A stretch of DNA of 9,623 nucleotides from Bacillota bacterium (GTDB lineage Bacteria; Bacillota; Clostridia; DSM-8532), in contig JAEXRM010000124.1 in NCBI GenBank assembly GCA_023440865.1, forward strand, positions 1 to 9,623, given 5' to 3'. Every line of letters starts with the position of its first letter. Positions within the stretch are counted from its first letter, which is position 1. The position numbers were made by a program, and so were the translations under genes. Below the pieces are notes generated by a model. It was not told where the DNA came from. It made no database searches and saw only the letters and a program-made list of their open reading frames with translations. Shown piece by piece: positions 5,984 through 9,623 of the stretch.

Positions 5984-7316
5984 ACCGGGAACACTTTCCG
6001 GGAAACTGCTGGTGCCGCCCTCGAAGAGCATGGGGCATCGCGCCCTGTTCTGCGCGGCGCTGGCAAACGGAGAAAGCACGGTCGACAATCTGGTGCTTTC
6101 CGATGACATGCTCGCGACGATCGCCACACTCAAGGCACTGGGCGTTGCCGTCTCCGTGCGGCAAAGCGGGCGATATCCGGGACGGATGGTGGCGCATGTC
6201 CGCGGCACGGGACGCATCGAGCCGACCGGCGAGGTCATCGACTGCCATGAATCGGGATCGACGGCGCGGTTTGCGCTGCCGGTTTCCCGCCTGTCTCCGG
6301 AGCCGGTGACCTTTACCGGGAAAAACGGGCTGCTGGAGCGGCCTTTCGGCATGTTTCGCAGCATCTTCCACGGCAAGGGCGTCACGATGACGGATCGCGA
6401 CGGACGCCTGCCGGTCACGCTTTCGGGCGCGCTTGCCCCCGGCACGTTCCGGCTGGCCGGCAATGTCAGCTCGCAGTTCATCACAGGCCTGCTGTTCATC
6501 CTGCCGCTTCTGTCGGCCGACTCGGAAATCCTGATCGACGGACCGCTGGAGTCGGCCCCCTATGTCGCCATGACCATCGAGATGCTGCGGCATTTCGGCG
6601 TGACGGCACAGCTGGAGATCCTGGATGCTTCCTCCGCACAAGCGCCATCCGATGCGGGCCTCGGGGCACGTCTCGCGGTTGCCGGCGGCCAGGCCTATCG
6701 GGCGGCAGCGGTGGATGTCGAGGGCGACTGGTCGCAGGCCGCCTTCTGGGCCGTGGCGGGCGCGCTTGGACACGATGTGACGCTCTCCGGCCTGCGCATG
6801 GATTCCCTGCAGGGCGACAGGGAGGTGGTCGGCATACTCGGGCGCATGGGTGCGGAGGTGCGGGTCGAACCGGACGGATTGCGTGTCGCCGCGCCGCGTG
6901 GCGGAACACTGGCCGCCGTCGACATGGACGTGGCCCAGTGTCCGGACCTCGTGCCGGCCCTTGCGATCGCCGCAGCCCATGCCGCGGGCACAAGCCGCAT
7001 CCTCAACGCGGCACGACTTCGCATCAAGGAGTCCGACCGGCTGGCAGCGATGCGCACGCAGCTGGCGCAGCTGGGCGCGGACATCACCGAACGGCCGGAC
7101 GGGCTCGACGTGCCGGGCGTGCCCCAGGGGCTCTCCGGCGGCGCGGTCGACAGCTGTGGCGATCACCGCATCGTCATGGCCATGGCGGTTGCAGCCACCC
7201 GTGCGACGGGGCCGGTACGCATCGAAGGCATGGAAGCTGTCCGGAAATCATATCCCGGCTTCTGGGACGATTTCCGCCTGTTGGGAGGGTTTGCGCATGA
7301 GCAGCATCTGGGGTAG
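5964..7316 (+). CDS. aroA: 3-phosphoshikimate 1-carboxyvinyltransferase (EPSP synthase)
   Basis: This 450-residue cytoplasmic enzyme transfers the enolpyruvyl group of PEP to shikimate-3-phosphate, giving EPSP. Substrate and catalytic residues are all present: K21-S22 and R26 in PPSKSMGHR, the PEP-site loop ESGSTAR (96-102), SSQ 169-171, D328 (CPDLVPAL), E356 in IKESDR, DHR 400-402, and K428 in VRKSYPGFW. The PEP loop has the ESGST form in place of the E. coli NAGTAMRP form; I recall this variant from clostridial enzymes. Glyphosate sensitivity cannot be predicted from it. A perfect AAGGAGG (5951-5957) lies 6 bases before the ATG, inside the aroB coding region. The 20-base overlap with aroB suggests translational coupling. 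Confidence 0.98.
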   Translation: MGICTVEPGTLSGKLLVPPSKSMGHRALFCAALANGESTVDNLVLSDDMLATIATLKALGVAVSVRQSGRYPGRMVAHVRGTGRIEPTGEVIDCHESGSTARFALPVSRLSPEPVTFTGKNGLLERPFGMFRSIFHGKGVTMTDRDGRLPVTLSGALAPGTFRLAGNVSSQFITGLLFILPLLSADSEILIDGPLESAPYVAMTIEMLRHFGVTAQLEILDASSAQAPSDAGLGARLAVAGGQAYRAAAVDVEGDWSQAAFWAVAGALGHDVTLSGLRMDSLQGDREVVGILGRMGAEVRVEPDGLRVAAPRGGTLAAVDMDVAQCPDLVPALAIAAAHAAGTSRILNAARLRIKESDRLAAMRTQLAQLGADITERPDGLDVPGVPQGLSGGAVDSCGDHRIVMAMAVAATRATGPVRIEGMEAVRKSYPGFWDDFRLLGGFAHEQHLG

Positions 7317-8394
7317 GAACATTCGGATATCCGTATTCGGTGAATCGCACGGCGCCGGCATCGGCGTGGTGCTAGACGGTTTCCCTGCGGGGCTTGTGCC
7401 CGACATGGAGCGCATCGCGGTGGAAATGGGACGTCGCAGACCGGGAACCGGCGCACACAGCACCACGCGGTCCGAGGCCGACCAGGTGGAGATCCTCAGC
7501 GGCGTCCACAAGGGTCGGACGACCGGCGCGCCGCTGTGCGGCCTCATCCGGAACAACGACACGAAATCCGGCGATTATGCGGAGCTTTCAAAGCTGCCGC
7601 GCCCCGGACATGCAGACTATACCGGCCAGGTCCGCTACCACGGGTTCAACGATCCGCGCGGCGGCGGTCATTTTTCCGGCCGGCTGACCGCCCCGATCGT
7701 CTTCGCAGGCGAGATCTGCCGGCAGTTCCTCGAAACCCGCGGCATCGACGTCGGATCACACATCCAGCGCATCGCCGACGTGTTCGACTGCCCGTTCGAC
7801 CCGTGCCATGTGACCGAGGACCAGCTTTCCCTGCTGCGGACCATGCAGGTGCCGGTCAATGACCGTTCGTGCGCCCAGGAGATGCTCGATGCGGTCGAGG
7901 CGGCGCGCAGCTCGCTCAACTCCGTCGGCGGCATTGTCGAGACGGCGGTCACCGGCCTGATGCCCGGCATCGGGTCACCGATGTTCGGCAGCATCGAATC
8001 GCGGCTATCCTCGATGCTCTTTTCCATTCCCGCCATCAAGGGCGTGGAATTCGGGGAGGGCTTCGGCTTCGCCGGCATGACCGGAATCGAGGCGAACGAT
8101 CCGTTCTTCATGGAGAACGGACATGTCCGCACACGCACCAACCACAACGGCGGCATCAACGGCGGCATCTCCAACGGCATGCCGGTCGTGTTCCGGGTGG
8201 CCGTGAAGCCGACGGCCTCCATCTTCACCGAGCAGGACACCGTGGATCTCGAAGCGGGCACCGATGCGAAGCTGTCGATCAAGGGACGCCATGATCCGTG
8301 CATCGTCATCCGGGCTGTTCCGGTCATCGACGCCGCGACGGCGATCGTCATCGCGGACCTGCTGCTCGACCCGAATCCGGAGCCGGAGGAATGA
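7297..8394 (+). CDS. aroC: Chorismate synthase
   Basis: This 365-residue enzyme makes chorismate from EPSP by trans-1,4-elimination of phosphate and needs reduced FMN. The start MSSIWGRNIRISVFGESHG is typical of the family and carries the first signature (GESHG). Further conserved blocks are RRRPGTGAHSTTRSEAD, the TTGAPL turn, RPGHADYTG, the flavin-site region FNDPRGGGHFSGR, NHNGGINGGISNG, and a late GRHDPCIVIRAVPV. A GGGAGGG site (7283-7289) sits 7 bases before the ATG, within aroA, and the two genes overlap by 20 bases. The open frame continues well upstream of this ATG, but those residues would lie out of frame over aroA and match nothing in AroC. The stop is in the same frame as the next gene. 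Confidence 0.98.
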   Translation: MSSIWGRNIRISVFGESHGAGIGVVLDGFPAGLVPDMERIAVEMGRRRPGTGAHSTTRSEADQVEILSGVHKGRTTGAPLCGLIRNNDTKSGDYAELSKLPRPGHADYTGQVRYHGFNDPRGGGHFSGRLTAPIVFAGEICRQFLETRGIDVGSHIQRIADVFDCPFDPCHVTEDQLSLLRTMQVPVNDRSCAQEMLDAVEAARSSLNSVGGIVETAVTGLMPGIGSPMFGSIESRLSSMLFSIPAIKGVEFGEGFGFAGMTGIEANDPFFMENGHVRTRTNHNGGINGGISNGMPVVFRVAVKPTASIFTEQDTVDLEAGTDAKLSIKGRHDPCIVIRAVPVIDAATAIVIADLLLDPNPEPEE

Positions 8395-8501
8395 ACCCGC
8401 TTGTCCGCATCGGACCTGCATACTGCCGCATGGCGCTTGCCGGCGGTGACCGGATGCCTGAGCGCCGTGCGGCGGAAGATTCGTGCCGGGGGAGGCATTG
8501 A
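8391..8501 (+). CDS. Possible 36-residue ORF between aroC and the fusion gene
   Basis: An ATG overlaps the aroC stop as ATGA, and the frame ends at a TGA one base before the ATG of the next gene. The 36-residue product is Arg/Ala rich with two cysteines (starts MNPLVRIGP, ends CRGRH) and matches no family I know. GGAGGA touches the ATG directly, which is too close for an efficient site. It may be a coupling ORF that carries ribosomes across the 108-base gap, or a chance frame in GC-rich DNA. I favour chance or a purely mechanical role. Confidence 0.2.
   Translation: MNPLVRIGPAYCRMALAGGDRMPERRAAEDSCRGRH
8488..8495 (+). promoter_or_regulatory. Ribosome binding site of the chorismate mutase-shikimate dehydrogenase gene
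   Basis: GGGGGAGG lies 7 bases before ATG 8503. It supports that start over any upstream codon, because the frame is open all the way back to the aroC stop. Confidence 0.75.
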
Positions 8502-8502
8502 G

Positions 8503-9623
8503 ATGGATGAGTTGGTCAAGGCCCTGTTTGACGAGTTGAGAAGCCGCATCGACGCCATCGATCGAAACCTGGTGCATCTGCTCGAGGAGCGCATGCAGGT
8601 CGTGACGCGCATTTCCGATCTCAAGGCCAGGCATGCGATCGCCGTCCTCGACTCGGGGCGAGAGCAGATCGTGCGCGACAACATCCGCAACGCGGTGCGC
8701 GACACGTCATTCGAGACATACCTGCTGCAGGTGTTTGACGGCATCATGGCCGCTTCGCGCGCATACCAGCAGACACGCATCGAAACGGGCGCCGGGGGGG
8801 AGACGGGTGCTTCGGGCGCACGCGGAACCGCCGGCATCTTGCAGGATCCGCCGGTCCGGCTGGGCCTGCTGGGCGCCGCGCTGTCGCACAGCCGCAGTCC
8901 GGAAATCCATGAGACCTGGTTCCGGCGGCATGGCATGACGGGTTCCTACGAGCTGCTCGAACGGGAACCCGGCGAGCTGGCGACCCTGCTGCCCGCATTG
9001 CGTGAGAAGGGTTTTCGCGGCATCAATGTCACGATCCCCTACAAGACGCACATCATGCGGCATCTCGACGTGATTTCACCGGAGGCCCGACGCATCGGCG
9101 CTGTCAACACGATCCTCATCGGCGAACGATTTGAAGGGCACAACACCGACTACGCCGGTTTCGGCCGACTCGTCAGAAGCATCCTGCCGGACCGGGAGAT
9201 TCGCAGCGCCGCCGTGTTGGGTACGGGCGGATCCTCGCGTGCCGTGATCTGCTGGCTCGAGGACAACGGCGCCGAACAGATCACGCTGGTGTCCCGCGAT
9301 CCCGACGAGGCATCCCTGAAGTGGCCCGGCCTGCATGCGTTGCCTTATGACGGTTTCCGCGCGCATGGCATCGACCTGGTCGTGAATGCGACACCGCTCG
9401 GCATGCATCCGCATCCCGACGCATCCCCGTTGACGCCTGAACAGCTGGCGGGCGCGGGCTGCGTCATCGACCTCATCTACAACCCGGAGGAGACAAGACT
9501 GCTGCGCGACGCGGCCGCCTTGGGCATCCCGGCGGCGAACGGGCTGACGATGCTGGTCGCCCAGGCTGTCGAGGCGCAGGCCCTGTGGCAGGACATACCC
9601 TATGATGCCGCCGACACCGAGGC
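8503..9623 (+). CDS. Chorismate mutase (AroQ type) - shikimate dehydrogenase (AroE) fusion, 3' partial
   Basis: The frame is open to the window end (373 complete codons). Residues 1-~92 are an all-helical AroQ chorismate mutase (chorismate to prephenate). Probable active-site residues by alignment with E. coli are R13, R30, K41, D50, R53, E54 and Q89 or Q90. A Gly/Ala-rich linker (~93-117) follows. Residues ~118 onward are shikimate dehydrogenase (dehydroshikimate to shikimate): SHSRSP 128-133, NVTIPYK with catalytic K181, GAVNT with N202, NTDYAGF with catalytic D216, nucleotide loop GTGGSSRA 240-247, NATPLGM 295-301, D323/Y326, and NGLTMLVAQ 346-354. Only the extreme C-terminus seems to be missing. 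The usual NRTxxR cofactor patch reads SRDPDE (264-269), so preference for NADP+ over NAD+ is uncertain. It is the fourth visible gene of the operon, 108 bases after aroC. Confidence 0.93.
   Translation, partial: MDELVKALFDELRSRIDAIDRNLVHLLEERMQVVTRISDLKARHAIAVLDSGREQIVRDNIRNAVRDTSFETYLLQVFDGIMAASRAYQQTRIETGAGGETGASGARGTAGILQDPPVRLGLLGAALSHSRSPEIHETWFRRHGMTGSYELLEREPGELATLLPALREKGFRGINVTIPYKTHIMRHLDVISPEARRIGAVNTILIGERFEGHNTDYAGFGRLVRSILPDREIRSAAVLGTGGSSRAVICWLEDNGAEQITLVSRDPDEASLKWPGLHALPYDGFRAHGIDLVVNATPLGMHPHPDASPLTPEQLAGAGCVIDLIYNPEETRLLRDAAALGIPAANGLTMLVAQAVEAQALWQDIPYDAADTE

Noticed and set aside
6243..6269. Glyphosate-tolerance signature in aroA
   Set aside because: The PEP loop reads ESGSTAR, which differs from E. 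coli but appears to be a family form; sensitivity cannot be inferred without assay data.
4745..6499. Long minus-strand open frame (584 codons) opposite aroB and aroA
   Set aside because: It is antisense to two unmistakable genes, its translation is rich in Arg/Pro/His/Gln with no recognisable domain, and long antisense frames are expected in GC-rich coding DNA.
5895..7166. Minus-strand open frame (423 codons) opposite aroA
   Set aside because: It is a shadow of aroA in GC-rich sequence with no ribosome binding site or family motif.
7668..8936. Minus-strand open frame (422 codons) opposite aroC and the fusion gene
   Set aside because: It spans the ends of two + strand genes, its composition is Ser/Arg/Met rich and unlike a folded protein, and no motif is visible.
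1..9623. CRISPR array, tRNA/rRNA, insertion sequence, attachment site or toxin-antitoxin pair
   Set aside because: No repeat-spacer pattern, cloverleaf, terminal inverted repeats with transposase, or paired small ORFs of a known type were seen; the genes are housekeeping metabolism and transport.

Overview
The window is a gene-dense, high-GC (roughly 60% or a little more, by eye) bacterial chromosome segment with every supported gene on the + strand. The manganese-sensing yybP-ykoY leader, the strong Shine-Dalgarno sites, canonical sigma-A/sigma-70-type promoters and the gene order aroB-aroA-aroC-(chorismate mutase/shikimate dehydrogenase) suggest a GC-rich member of the Bacillota (Firmicutes) or a relative. 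I recall a similar aro order, with a similar fusion, from clostridia. The sequence alone does not fix the genus, and I saw no sign of a mobile element, CRISPR array or recently acquired island.

Layout. (1) 1-340: the C-terminal ACT region of an aspartate kinase whose start lies upstream. (2) 419-1681: a 12-helix major facilitator (DHA1-type) exporter. Its predicted promoter places the transcription start at or next to the ATG, so its mRNA may be leaderless. (3) 1682-2044: a 363-base regulatory gap with a near-consensus promoter (TTGCCA-17-TATAAT), a yybP-ykoY manganese riboswitch, an overlapping 15-bp intrinsic terminator, a second hairpin and then the ribosome binding site. (4) 2045-4702: an 885-residue P2-type cation ATPase, which the riboswitch marks as a probable Mn2+ (or Mn2+/Ca2+) exporter. 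(5) 4703-4903: a large hairpin and a promoter. (6) 4904 to the window end: the common aromatic pathway as an operon. It holds aroB (dehydroquinate synthase), aroA (EPSP synthase), aroC (chorismate synthase) and an open-ended fusion of an AroQ-type chorismate mutase with shikimate dehydrogenase (AroE). aroB/aroA and aroA/aroC each overlap by exactly 20 bases.

How the genes work together. The aro operon supplies four steps of the shikimate pathway (DAHP to dehydroquinate; dehydroshikimate to shikimate; shikimate-3-phosphate to EPSP; EPSP to chorismate) and the first committed step towards Phe/Tyr (chorismate to prephenate). Dehydroquinase and shikimate kinase are not visible and probably lie downstream or elsewhere. 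The ATPase is a separate metal-homeostasis unit: Mn2+ binding to the nascent leader should stabilise aptamer helix P1, prevent the terminator and turn the exporter on.

The most notable items are the complete riboswitch-terminator switch controlling a P-type ATPase, and the chorismate mutase-shikimate dehydrogenase fusion with a seven-G tract in its interdomain linker. I did not find a wholly unknown system.
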